Origin: an uncultured Collinsella sp.
Lineage (GTDB): Bacteria; Actinomycetota; Coriobacteriia; Coriobacteriales; Coriobacteriaceae
Direction: 5' to 3'
Assembly: GCA_900545835.1 (NCBI GenBank)
Contig: URBB01000001.1
Location: 1-45,792, forward strand
DNA: 45,792 nt
The position numbers and the translations under genes were made by a program. This document shows, in pieces, positions 15,832 through 23,468 of this stretch; position 1 is the first letter of the stretch; the number at the start of each line of letters is the position of its first letter. The notes below the pieces were generated by a model. The model was not told where the DNA came from and ran no database searches. It saw only the letters and a list, made by a program, of their open reading frames with translations.

Positions 15832-16761
15832 CTACCTGTTTGCTTCAATGAGCTTTTCAAGCCGTAAAACACGATGGTAGAGGGCTGACTTCGACAAGGG
15901 AGGGTCAGCCATCTCCCCCAAATCACGCAGCGACAGATCAGGATAGCGCTCGCGCAGGTCGCAAAAGACCGCCAAGGCATCCGGAAGCGCATCGCGAAGG
16001 CCACGCTGCTCGAGCTCATCGATAAGCGCAAGCTGATGTTGGGCGGCACCGGCACTTCTGGTCTGGTTGGCGAGCTCGGCGTTCACGCGACGGTTCACAT
16101 CGTTCTTAACCAACTTGACCGCGCGCGCCTCCTCAATCTCGGCAACGCTGCGCTTGGCACCAATCAGCTTTAATAGATGCTCGATTTCCTCGGCGCTCTT
16201 AATGTACACGGCATATGACCCCCGCCGTGCATTAACACGAGCATGGACCCCAATCTGCTCCAACAGATCGCAAAGTCCCTTGGCATATTGCTCGCCTTGC
16301 ACCGCGATCTCCAAATGAAAATCGCCGCGCGGATCGGCCACGAAGCCGCCCGCGATGAGCGCGCCGCGGATATAGGCAAGTCTACAGCAAGAACGGGCAA
16401 CGATATGTCGGGGTACGCCGGCGACAAGTCCTCCCCTACGGTCGAGGATACCCAGCAGAACCAAGGCCTTATCCAGGTCTGGCTGATCAGGCAAGGTGAT
16501 GAGGTAGTTTCGAACCTTATGCAATACAGATTTACGGACGGTGAACTCCGTTTTGAGCTTAAGGATACGATGCGTCAACGTGATCATCGTGCGCGCGACG
16601 GCTCCCGTCTCAGTCGCAACCGTCAAACGATACCGCCCAGAGCCGGCAAGCGAGAGCGTACCGCTCACGCGCGTGAGGGCGGCAAGCGTCGACAAATCGC
16701 AGTATTCACATTCGGGTTCGCAGCGCGCGAGCTCGTCACGCACCTCGGCGGTAAACGACAT
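15832..16761 (-). CDS. whiA: DNA-binding protein WhiA
   Basis: This 309-residue protein has an N-terminal LAGLIDADG-like fold and a C-terminal helix-turn-helix (about 220-305, with LSLRDLGEMADPPLSKSALYHR). It begins MSFTAEVRDELARCEP, typical of WhiA. In Streptomyces WhiA works with WhiB in sporulation; in non-sporulating bacteria it influences division and chromosome organisation. It starts 6 bases after rapZ. The yvcK gene usually found between them is absent. Confidence 0.94.
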   Translation of the reverse strand: MSFTAEVRDELARCEPECEYCDLSTLAALTRVSGTLSLAGSGRYRLTVATETGAVARTMITLTHRILKLKTEFTVRKSVLHKVRNYLITLPDQPDLDKALVLLGILDRRGGLVAGVPRHIVARSCCRLAYIRGALIAGGFVADPRGDFHLEIAVQGEQYAKGLCDLLEQIGVHARVNARRGSYAVYIKSAEEIEHLLKLIGAKRSVAEIEEARAVKLVKNDVNRRVNAELANQTRSAGAAQHQLALIDELEQRGLRDALPDALAVFCDLRERYPDLSLRDLGEMADPPLSKSALYHRVLRLEKLIEANR

Positions 16762-16767
16762 GCAGGC

Positions 16768-17688
16768 CTATGCTTTCGTGTTGGCGCGCGACAGGTCGCG
16801 ATGGGAAATGCTCACGTGGTATTGGGCGCCTTCCAAATAACGTGCCGTGGCCTCGGCGATGGCAACGCTGCGGTGTTGACCGCCCGTGCAGCCGATAGCA
16901 ATAGAAAGCTGTGGCTTGCCCTCCGCGATATAGCCGGGCATGACCGTATCGAGCAGCTGCGTCCAGGCCTTCCAGAACTCCTGGGTCTTGGGATGGTCCA
17001 GAACAAAGTCGGAGACCTTCTTATCGAGACCGGTCATCGTGCGCATCTCGGGATCGTAGAACGGATTGGGCAGGAAGCGAACGTCGATCATAATGTCCGC
17101 CTCGACGGGCATACCGTGCTTAAAGCCAAACGAGAACACGTGAACGTCCATGAGCTGCTGGTCGGACAACTCGGAGAACGCCATGCGCAATTTGTTGCGC
17201 AGAGCAGAGGTGCGCAAGCGGCTCGTATCGATAATCATGTCAGCTCGGTCGCGAACGCCCTGCAGCTGCAGGCGCTCGCGCTGAATCGCATCGGCCGTAG
17301 TCTCCCCCGGCTTGGCAATGGGATGGCGGCGGCGGTTTTCACTATAACGACGGATCAGCACCTCGTCAGAGGCCTCGAGAAACACGATGTCGCAGCTCAT
17401 CTCGCGCTCCTCGAGTGCGGCAACGGCATCGAGCAGCTCATCGAACAAGCCCTGGCTGCGCAGGTCGCAGGTGACGGCAAGATGCCTGCCCACGCCCGTA
17501 TTGATGCCGACGAGTTCGGCAAGCTGGGCGATCAGACGCGGAGGCAAGTTGTCGATGCAAAAGTAGCCCATGTCCTCGAACACATGCATGGCCTGCGTTC
17601 GGCCCGATCCGGACATTCCGGTGATGATGACGATATCGGGGATGCGCTCCGAGCGCTCCGCCGCATCCATGGCATCTCCCTTTTGCAT
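16768..17688 (-). CDS. rapZ: RapZ/YvcJ-family nucleotide-binding protein
   Basis: This 306-residue P-loop protein has Walker A GMSGSGRT (Arg in place of the usual Lys), the conserved FCIDNLPP, a C-terminal domain with GVKGFKHG-like FSFGFKHGMP, VRFLPNPFYDP and GCTGGQHRSV. In E. coli RapZ binds the small RNA GlmZ and controls glmS; YvcJ in Bacillus binds nucleotides and has a less clear role. The ATG at 17688 has TAGGAGG 5-6 bases upstream. An in-frame ATG at 17670 (MDAAER) with GGGAGA is an alternative start. A strong terminator lies directly upstream. Confidence 0.93.
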   Translation of the reverse strand: MQKGDAMDAAERSERIPDIVIITGMSGSGRTQAMHVFEDMGYFCIDNLPPRLIAQLAELVGINTGVGRHLAVTCDLRSQGLFDELLDAVAALEEREMSCDIVFLEASDEVLIRRYSENRRRHPIAKPGETTADAIQRERLQLQGVRDRADMIIDTSRLRTSALRNKLRMAFSELSDQQLMDVHVFSFGFKHGMPVEADIMIDVRFLPNPFYDPEMRTMTGLDKKVSDFVLDHPKTQEFWKAWTQLLDTVMPGYIAEGKPQLSIAIGCTGGQHRSVAIAEATARYLEGAQYHVSISHRDLSRANTKA

Positions 17689-17700
17689 GTGTGCCTCCTA

Positions 17701-17735
17701 AAACAAGCGCGGGACCCGGCCAGCGGATCCCGCGC
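17701..17735 (-). terminator. Terminator of the nan operon, abutting the rapZ ribosome site
   Basis: An 11-position stem (GCGCGGGACCC 17707-17717 with 17725-17735, one G-U pair on the minus strand) is followed by TTGTTTT. The T-tract runs into the AGGAGG of rapZ, so rapZ depends on read-through or on a promoter upstream of the hairpin. Confidence 0.8.
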
Positions 17736-17786
17736 GATCAATTGCCTTTATTGAGTATACCGCCCCAAGCGGATACGAGGCCTGTC

Positions 17787-18473
17787 TTACGCCTCAAGCG
17801 CAGCCTTGAACCAACTTGTAATACTCGTGGGGTGCGTAATGGCAGTGCCTACGACAACTGCCCAGGCGCCCGCATCGATCGCGGCGCGGGCCTCCTCGGG
17901 CGTGTGCACGCGGCCCTCGCAGATGATGGGAAGACCGGGGAATTCCTCGGTCGCCTGACGCAGGAGCGGCAGATCAGGGCCATCGGCCATGGTGCAGTCG
18001 ATGGCGGCGACACCGTGAGAAAGCGTAGTGGATACCAGGTCAAAGCCCATATCAACCGCACGGCGAATGTCCTCGATGGTGGCACAATCCGCCATCAGGA
18101 GCACGCCCTCCTCGTGCAGCGGACGGAAGGTGTCCTCGACGGTCTTGCCATCGGGACGTGGGCGATCAGTGGCATCAATTGCCACGATGTCGGCACCGGC
18201 GGCAACGCAGGCGCGAGCATGACGCAGCGTCGGCGTGATGTAGACGCCCTCGTGCCCATCCTTCCACAGGCCGATAACAGGAACCTCACAGCGACCCTTA
18301 ATGGCGGCAATGTCGGCAAGGCCTTGGCAGCGAATGGCGGCGGCGCCGCCAAGCTCGCAGGCGCGAGACATTTGAGCCATGGTCTCGGGCGTACGAAGCG
18401 GCTCGCCCATATAGGCCTGAACGCTCACGACGAGCTTGCCCTTCAGGGACTGGATCAAAGGATCAACGGTCAT
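17787..18473 (-). CDS. nanE: N-acetylmannosamine-6-phosphate 2-epimerase
   Basis: This 228-residue TIM-barrel enzyme converts ManNAc-6-P to GlcNAc-6-P. It starts MTVDPLIQSLKGKLVVSVQA. The conserved LGGAAAIRCQG, the catalytic Lys in VIGLWKDGHE and the Glu in IICEGRVHTPEEA are present. I chose the ATG at 18473, preceded by GAAAGG; the frame stays open to 18512 inside hairpin E3. It is the last gene of the amino-sugar operon and lies 140 bases after the ROK kinase. GlcNAc-6-P would then pass to NagA/NagB encoded elsewhere. Confidence 0.92.
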   Translation of the reverse strand: MTVDPLIQSLKGKLVVSVQAYMGEPLRTPETMAQMSRACELGGAAAIRCQGLADIAAIKGRCEVPVIGLWKDGHEGVYITPTLRHARACVAAGADIVAIDATDRPRPDGKTVEDTFRPLHEEGVLLMADCATIEDIRRAVDMGFDLVSTTLSHGVAAIDCTMADGPDLPLLRQATEEFPGLPIICEGRVHTPEEARAAIDAGAWAVVVGTAITHPTSITSWFKAALEA

Positions 18474-18498
18474 GTTCGACTCAACCTTTCTCAAAACA

Positions 18499-18596
18499 GC
18501 CTTCTGAGACACCGCACCTTGACGTTCAAACCGTCGCTCGCGTACCGAACTACGCTTCGCTCCTCTTTCACGTCAATCTGCGGCACCTCAGAAGGC
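18499..18596 (-). repeat. Intercistronic hairpin E3 between the ROK kinase and nanE
   Basis: This is a 98-base segmented hairpin. The outer arms pair over 10 bp (18499-18508 with 18587-18596). Inside are stems of 5 bp (18512-18516 with 18579-18583) and 6 bp (18519-18524 with 18571-18576), a symmetric 15 by 15 internal loop, and the apical stem GCGTA/TACGC with a 6-base loop. It starts 17 bases after the ROK stop. On the minus strand it is followed by TGTTTTGAG, so it could also act as a weak terminator before nanE. Confidence 0.75.
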
Positions 18597-18613
18597 CCAC
18601 TTGGTAGTTATGT

Positions 18614-19579
18614 TTACTTCAACGACGCAAGAAGGTGTTCGGCGGCACCGATGAGCGGAGCATCGCCCTCCAGAGACCCGATGAGAATCGGCGTGTCTTG
18701 AAGCGGATCGAGCGCCTGGCTGGCATAGCCCTCGTGCACCGAATCCTTCCACGTCTGCGAACGCCAATCGGGACCCTGGTGAATCACACCTCCCGAAAGC
18801 ACGATGACCTCGGGATCCAAGATGTTGGCAAGCGAGCCCAAGCTGGCGCCCAGCGCAAAGCCGGCGTCATGAATGACCTCGGTCGCCTTTGCGTCGCCCG
18901 CACGGCACAGGTCGTTCACGTCGCGACCGACCGAAGGACGGCTGGGGTCGACGCGACCAAAGCGCTCATCGTACATACGACCAATGGAAGTGCCGGAAGC
19001 AACCGACTCAAGATGACCGGAACGTCCACAGGCGCAGGGAATGCCAGCGGCAGCCGAGCACTCGATGTGGCCCATATGACCGGCAGCACCATGGAAGCCC
19101 TGCATCACACGGCCGTTCTCGACATATGCGCCGCCGATGCCCGTACCGATGCCCAAGCACAAAACGGAGAACTTGCCTTTGCCGACGCCCCAGTGGGCCT
19201 CGCCCAGAGCATGAGCCTGCACGTCGCCCACCACGGCAACGGGGAGACCAAGGTCCTCGCGCAGACGCGGCCCCAACTGAACGCCGGACCAGCCGGGCAT
19301 GATCTCGTTGGCATACGCGATGGCGCCCGTCTTGGGATCGACGACGCCTGCGGCACCGATACCGACACCGAGAACCTCGACATCGGGATTCGCCTCAAGA
19401 GCGGCCTTGATGGACGCCTCGATACGCTGGAAGACGGCCTCGCCGCCCTCCTGGGCCTCAGTAGGAACCTCGGCCTCAAATACGGGATGGGGCACGCTGC
19501 CGTCAGCCGGGTACTCCATAATGGCGGTCGCGATCTTAGTTCCGCCGATGTCGACAGAGCAGACGTACTTGTTCTCCAT
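18614..19579 (-). CDS. nanK: ROK-family sugar kinase, probable ManNAc kinase
   Basis: This 321-residue ROK protein starts MENKYVCSVDIGGTKIATA (phosphate-binding motif). It has GIGTGIGGAYVENG, the sugar-site GHMGHIE, and the zinc motif CACGRSGHLE. It lacks the N-terminal DNA-binding domain of ROK repressors, so it is an enzyme. The ATG at 19579 has AAGGAGAA 5 bases upstream. Between nanA and nanE it is best read as ManNAc kinase (NanK), but ROK substrate choice (glucose, GlcNAc, ManNAc) cannot be fixed from these motifs. Confidence 0.85.
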   Translation of the reverse strand: MENKYVCSVDIGGTKIATAIMEYPADGSVPHPVFEAEVPTEAQEGGEAVFQRIEASIKAALEANPDVEVLGVGIGAAGVVDPKTGAIAYANEIMPGWSGVQLGPRLREDLGLPVAVVGDVQAHALGEAHWGVGKGKFSVLCLGIGTGIGGAYVENGRVMQGFHGAAGHMGHIECSAAAGIPCACGRSGHLESVASGTSIGRMYDERFGRVDPSRPSVGRDVNDLCRAGDAKATEVIHDAGFALGASLGSLANILDPEVIVLSGGVIHQGPDWRSQTWKDSVHEGYASQALDPLQDTPILIGSLEGDAPLIGAAEHLLASLK

Positions 19580-19644
19580 GTCGTTCTCCTTAGGAGATAA
19601 AAACAACTACAGGAAATGAAGGCGGTGTTATCGCCGCAGCATGA

Positions 19645-19752
19645 TAAAGGTTTCCCAGGTGCCCGAGGTTGGGGTGAAAGTGGTCGGGCGTTGACCTAAT
19701 GGGTCACGCCCGACCACTTGAGCCCCAAGATCGGGTGCCTGGGGAAGCTTTA
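19645..19752. repeat. 108-base hairpin E4 covering the nanA stop codon
   Basis: The arms 19645-19675 and 19722-19752 align over 31 positions, with 24 Watson-Crick pairs and 4 U-G pairs if read on the plus strand. A 2 by 2 loop leads to a perfect 13-bp stem (19678-19690 with 19707-19719) and a TGACC/GGTCA apex. The nanA stop codon is inside the base of the stem. All four wobble positions pair only on the plus strand, the strand opposite to the flanking genes. Confidence 0.75.
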
Positions 19753-20670
19753 CAGGAGACCGTTGTCCTGGAGGACCTTCTTAATCGCCTCGACATTCTC
19801 GCCGGTCATGGCCTTCACCGGGCGCGGCATGGTCGGGCTGTCGAAGATGCCCATGAGGTTCATAGCGGTCTTGAAGGCGCCGACGCCACCGGCATAACCC
19901 TGGACGCCCGAGGTGACATCCCAGATGTGCGAAATCTCATTGAGGCGATCCTGCTCGGCCTTGACGGTAGCCCAGTCACCAGCCTGAGCGGCCTTCCACT
20001 GACGCACGTAGCCCTCGGGCTCAACGTTGGCGAGACCCGGAACGGAACCGTCGGCGCCACCGAGGTAGGCGCCGTCGACAACAACCTCGTGACCGGTGAG
20101 GATGCTCATCGGATGGCCGTTCTTCTCGTTCTCCTGAACGAGGTAGCGGAACGAGATGTCATCACCCGAGGAATCCTTGACGCCGGCCAGAACGCCCTCG
20201 GCACCGAGCTTGGCAAGGAGCTTCCACGGGAGCTTGGTGTGGACACACACGGGGATGTCATAGGCGAAGATGGGCAGGTCGAGTTCCTCATGCAGGATGC
20301 GGAAGTGCTCCTCGACCTCGGTCATGCCCTGCAGGGCATAGAACGGGCAGGTGGCGACAAGCGCATCGGCGCCCAGCTCCTGAGCGACCTTACCGTGCTC
20401 GATCATGCGCTCGGTCTCGGTGTCGATGATGCCGACCAGAACGGGAACGCGGTGGTCGACGATACGGACGGCCTCGGAGATGATCTGACGGCGACGCTCG
20501 TCGGTGGAGAAGACGACCTCGCCCGAGGAGCCCAGGAAGAACAAGCCATCGACGCCGGCATCGATCATGCGGTTGATGCTGCGCTCAAAGGAGGCAACAT
20601 CGAGCTGGTGGTCTTCGGTATCGGGAACAACGACGGGAGGGATAACGCCGGTGAATTTCTGAGTTGCCAC
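19750..20670 (-). CDS. nanA: N-acetylneuraminate lyase-type aldolase (DapA/NanA family)
   Basis: This 306-residue TIM-barrel class I aldolase is expected to cleave N-acetylneuraminate to ManNAc and pyruvate. The Schiff-base Lys165 is in GVKDSSGD, the catalytic Tyr137 in YDIP, and the pyruvate-binding motif GSSGE is at 47-51. These catalytic positions coincide with E. coli NanA numbering as I recall it. The start is GTG at 20670, with AAGGAGA 5-6 bases upstream; the frame stays open to 20754 without a ribosome site. The lysine motif GVKDSSGD is also common in other family members, so the sialic-acid assignment rests mainly on nanE and the kinase next to it. Confidence 0.82.
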   Translation of the reverse strand: MATQKFTGVIPPVVVPDTEDHQLDVASFERSINRMIDAGVDGLFFLGSSGEVVFSTDERRRQIISEAVRIVDHRVPVLVGIIDTETERMIEHGKVAQELGADALVATCPFYALQGMTEVEEHFRILHEELDLPIFAYDIPVCVHTKLPWKLLAKLGAEGVLAGVKDSSGDDISFRYLVQENEKNGHPMSILTGHEVVVDGAYLGGADGSVPGLANVEPEGYVRQWKAAQAGDWATVKAEQDRLNEISHIWDVTSGVQGYAGGVGAFKTAMNLMGIFDSPTMPRPVKAMTGENVEAIKKVLQDNGLL

Positions 20671-20691
20671 AAGAATCTCCTTAGTTGTCTG

Positions 20692-20714
20692 GTGGGCAGC
20701 CCTATGCCGCCCAC
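20692..20714 (-). other. Intercistronic stem-loop before nanA
   Basis: GTGGGC (20692-20697) pairs with GCCCAC (20709-20714). It lies 24 bases after the stop of the upstream hydrolase gene and 21 bases before the nanA start, and has no T-tract. Confidence 0.5.
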
Positions 20715-20738
20715 TCTTGTTGGCAGTGTCCAGGCCGT

Positions 20739-21590
20739 CTAGGCCAAAGAACACGAGTAGAACGTTTGGTTAAAAAAGTCGACGACTTCGTTTTCGAACG
20801 CATTGATGCGCTCGTGAGCGTATTTGGCATAGATGATATGTCTCCGGTCACACTCAAGACCGTTGAATACGGCAAACTGATCCTTGGGATCGCTCACGGT
20901 ATCCATGAGCGATGTGCCCATGAGCACCGATCCGCGCACCCGAGACGACAGCGCCTCGAGGCCGCCAGGAAGCGGATTGGCAACCGCCGTGCAGGCGAGA
21001 CCCCGCTCGTCCAGAGCAGAAACCGCCAGCGCGACTCCGCCGCCTAGACCCTCGCCCCATGCAAAGATGCGGTCGGGGTCCATGCCATCAAGATTGCGCG
21101 CCACCTTCGCCAGCGCGCAACCCCAACGGACGCGCTCGACAAAAGCGGGCGAAGAAATCCCCCGCTGCAGGTCGTCCGCACCAGCAACATCGTCATCCAG
21201 CGCGAGGACGGCATACCCCATGGCGGCAAATCTCGTCATGTGATGCCAGCCGCGCACAGGCCGATCGATATCGTGGAACATCAGGCACAGCGGCACGCGC
21301 TCAGACACTCGGGCACGACCGACAGGCTCGATCAAACGAGCGTGAATTGCATCGTCACCGAGCTCAAAGGAGACCTCCGAGTAACGGGCGCAGGGGTTAA
21401 CAAAGTCAATCGCCGTAATGGCCAGGCCTTGAATCTCAAGATTCGAAGCGCATGTCTCTAAATCAGAAACATCTGCTTGGACATCACCGCGCCAGTCCCG
21501 ATATTCTGCGAGCCTTGACGAAACCGTTCCAGGAATTCCCACGAGCCCGGGGACAATCAGCTCATTAACATTGCTCTCGCACTTAGACAT
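20739..21590 (-). CDS. Degenerate CE7-like alpha/beta-hydrolase, nucleophile lost
   Basis: This 283-residue protein resembles the CE7 esterase encoded just upstream. The nucleophile elbow that reads GASQGGG in the esterase is GEGLGGG here (Gly181 where Ser is expected), while the acid (Asp230 in MGTSLMDTVSDPKDQFAVFN) and the His (His259 in YAHER) positions remain. The segment of about 45 residues between elbow and Asp that the active paralogue has is also missing. It probably does not hydrolyse esters by the usual mechanism; a binding or regulatory role is possible. The ATG at 21590 overlaps the upstream stop by 8 bases, so both proteins are made together. No signal peptide is visible. Confidence 0.75.
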   Translation of the reverse strand: MSKCESNVNELIVPGLVGIPGTVSSRLAEYRDWRGDVQADVSDLETCASNLEIQGLAITAIDFVNPCARYSEVSFELGDDAIHARLIEPVGRARVSERVPLCLMFHDIDRPVRGWHHMTRFAAMGYAVLALDDDVAGADDLQRGISSPAFVERVRWGCALAKVARNLDGMDPDRIFAWGEGLGGGVALAVSALDERGLACTAVANPLPGGLEALSSRVRGSVLMGTSLMDTVSDPKDQFAVFNGLECDRRHIIYAKYAHERINAFENEVVDFFNQTFYSCSLA

Positions 21591-22560
21591 GAGCCTCCCC
21601 TCCCTTGCAGAAAAACGGAATGATCAAATCGTCAAAATCCTGAATCTCCTCGTGGCCAAAGCCTTCAAAGAACTCATGACGCTTTTCGCAGGTCAGGTTG
21701 TTATAGACCGCAAACTGCGTCGCTGGCGGGCAGACGATATCGGCTGTGCCGGTGCCAAACAGCACGGGGCATTTGACCATAGGGGCAAAGTTCTTGGAAT
21801 CGAAGTACGCCAGCTTGGCATAGGCTTCGTCAATACGAGTCGAGTCCTCGTCAAACCAGCGAGACCAATAGCGCAGGCCCTCGTAGGCAATGTCGTCTGC
21901 ATCCAAATCCCAGACTAGGCGGAAATCTGACAGGAAGGGATAGAGGATGGCGGCACGATTGATAAGCTCGCTGTTAAGCGCACAGGTCGCAATGCCCAAA
22001 CCACCACCCTGCGACGCGCCGTTCACAAACACACGGGAAAGATCGATGCCCTCGAGCTCGCGAACAATACGGCACAGGATGCGAATATCTTGGTGCAAGC
22101 GGACATAGTAGAGGTTGGCCGGGTCGCCGTCGATGCCGGCGACGATATGCCCGGCAACCGTTGTGCCCTCAAATCCACCAATGTCCTCGGAGGGACCTCC
22201 TTGGCCGGGGCAGTCGAGGGCGATGAGCGCCATGCCCATGCCCGCAAACGACGCCTGCTCAAACCAGCTGCGGCTTGCACCCGGATACCCATGGAACTGA
22301 AGCACCAATGGCACGGGCTCGTCCGAGACGGGTTTAAGGTACTTGGCATGCAGGCGAGCGCCACACATGCCGGTATACCAGAGGTCGAAAAGTTGGCAGA
22401 TCGCGGCATCGGTGACCGATGCCGTGTCGATCGCATAGTCAAGCCCGACGGCGTCGGCCTCGGCCATGCGATCCTTCCAAAAGAGATCGAAATCTGATGG
22501 ACGGGGCATGGCGCCTCGATATTCACCAAATTGATGTTGTAGCTCCTGAGCACTTGGCAT
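21583..22560 (-). CDS. CE7-family acetyl esterase (acetylxylan esterase/deacetylase-like)
   Basis: This 325-residue cytosolic alpha/beta-hydrolase has the CE7 triad: Ser183 in NGASQGGG, Asp274 in GTADIVCPPATQFAVYN and His303 in GFGHEE. LQFHGYPG supplies the oxyanion region. CE7 enzymes remove acetyl groups from sugars and cephalosporins. In pneumococcus a CE7 enzyme in the neuraminidase locus acts on O-acetylated sialic acid, so a similar deacetylase role is inferred here. The ATG at 22560 is chosen; an upstream TTG at 22575 has no ribosome site. It has no signal peptide, so it would act on imported sugar. Confidence 0.85.
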   Translation of the reverse strand: MPSAQELQHQFGEYRGAMPRPSDFDLFWKDRMAEADAVGLDYAIDTASVTDAAICQLFDLWYTGMCGARLHAKYLKPVSDEPVPLVLQFHGYPGASRSWFEQASFAGMGMALIALDCPGQGGPSEDIGGFEGTTVAGHIVAGIDGDPANLYYVRLHQDIRILCRIVRELEGIDLSRVFVNGASQGGGLGIATCALNSELINRAAILYPFLSDFRLVWDLDADDIAYEGLRYWSRWFDEDSTRIDEAYAKLAYFDSKNFAPMVKCPVLFGTGTADIVCPPATQFAVYNNLTCEKRHEFFEGFGHEEIQDFDDLIIPFFCKGGEAHV

Positions 22561-22596
22561 GGCTCGTGAACCCAACCTTTCGAAATCGCAACGGAG

Positions 22597-22624
22597 GTGC
22601 GCCCGGCAAGGGAACCGGGCGCAC
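22597..22624 (-). other. Intercistronic stem-loop after the second ATPase gene
   Basis: A perfect 10-bp stem, GTGCGCCCGG (22597-22606) with CCGGGCGCAC (22615-22624), starts 16 bases after the ATPase stop. It has no T-tract, so it is more likely an RNA-stability or processing element than a terminator. Confidence 0.6.
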
Positions 22625-22640
22625 GGGAGGGAAAGCGAGG

Positions 22641-23468
22641 CTATTCGCCGAGCTTGGGGTGCAGCAGCGACGGCGCAGCGCCGAGCAGCATCTTGGTGTA
22701 GGGGTCCTGGGGATGCTGGAAGACCTGCTTGGCCTCGCCCTGCTCGACGATCTTGCCGCCATTCATAACGATGATGTCGTCAGAGATATAGCGGACCGTC
22801 TGGATGTCATGGCTGATGAACACCATGGCCAGGCCGAGCTCCTTCTTAAGGTCGGTCAGCAGGTTCAGAATCTGCGCGCGGACCGAAACGTCCAGAGCCG
22901 AGGTGGGCTCGTCGGCGATGATGGCATCGGGGTTCAGCGACAGGGCACGGGCAATTGCGACGCGCTGGCGCTGGCCGCCCGAAAGCTGACCGGGAAGAAC
23001 CTCGGCGGCGGAGCTGGGCAGACCGGTGAGCTCCAGGAGCTCTTTGACGCGCTTCTCCTGCTCGGCCTCGGTACCCAGGTTGTGGACGCGCATGGGGTCG
23101 AGCAGTTGCTCGCGAACGACCATGCGGGGGTTGAGCGCCGTGGCCGGGTTCTGGAACACGACCGAGATGACGCGACCCATGTGGCGACGGTCCTCGGCGG
23201 TACGTTTGGTAACGTCCTTGCCCTTAAAGTAGACCTTGCCGCTCGTGGGGGCCTGCAGGCCGCACATGACGTTGGCGGTGGTGGACTTACCGCAACCGGA
23301 CTCGCCGACGATGCCGATCGTCTGACCGGGCATGAGCTTAATCGTTACACCCTGGACGGCGTGAACCAGGTTGGGGTGCAGAATCGAGCCGGTACGGGTC
23401 CTAAAGGTGACGTGGACGTCATCAAGGAAGATGATCGGCTCGACGCCGTTGACTGCGGTCTCGCTCAT
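22641..23468 (-). CDS. ABC transporter ATP-binding protein, DppF-type (nan locus)
   Basis: This 275-residue ATPase is the second nucleotide-binding subunit of the locus importer. Motifs are Walker A GESGCGKST, Q-loop VVFQNPATALNP, signature LSGGQRQRV, Walker B AIIADEPTSALD and the switch FISHD. It ends soon after the ATPase core (LLGAAPSLLHPKLGE) and so lacks the cysteine-bearing Oligo_HPY tail seen in OppF at 4305-5333. The ATG directly follows the upstream stop (TAGATG), with GGAGGTGAT as ribosome site. Confidence 0.9.
   Translation of the reverse strand: MSETAVNGVEPIIFLDDVHVTFRTRTGSILHPNLVHAVQGVTIKLMPGQTIGIVGESGCGKSTTANVMCGLQAPTSGKVYFKGKDVTKRTAEDRRHMGRVISVVFQNPATALNPRMVVREQLLDPMRVHNLGTEAEQEKRVKELLELTGLPSSAAEVLPGQLSGGQRQRVAIARALSLNPDAIIADEPTSALDVSVRAQILNLLTDLKKELGLAMVFISHDIQTVRYISDDIIVMNGGKIVEQGEAKQVFQHPQDPYTKMLLGAAPSLLHPKLGE

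Noticed and set aside
18474..18613. T-box or metabolite riboswitch in front of nanE
   Set aside because: No T-box sequence or known aptamer core is recognisable. The structure is a single long hairpin close to the preceding stop codon, not a multi-helix leader with its own promoter.
19750..20670. Dihydrodipicolinate synthase (dapA) assignment for the aldolase
   Set aside because: The family cannot be split on the motifs seen, but the neighbours (kinase, nanE, esterase, importer) fit amino-sugar use and no lysine pathway gene is adjacent.
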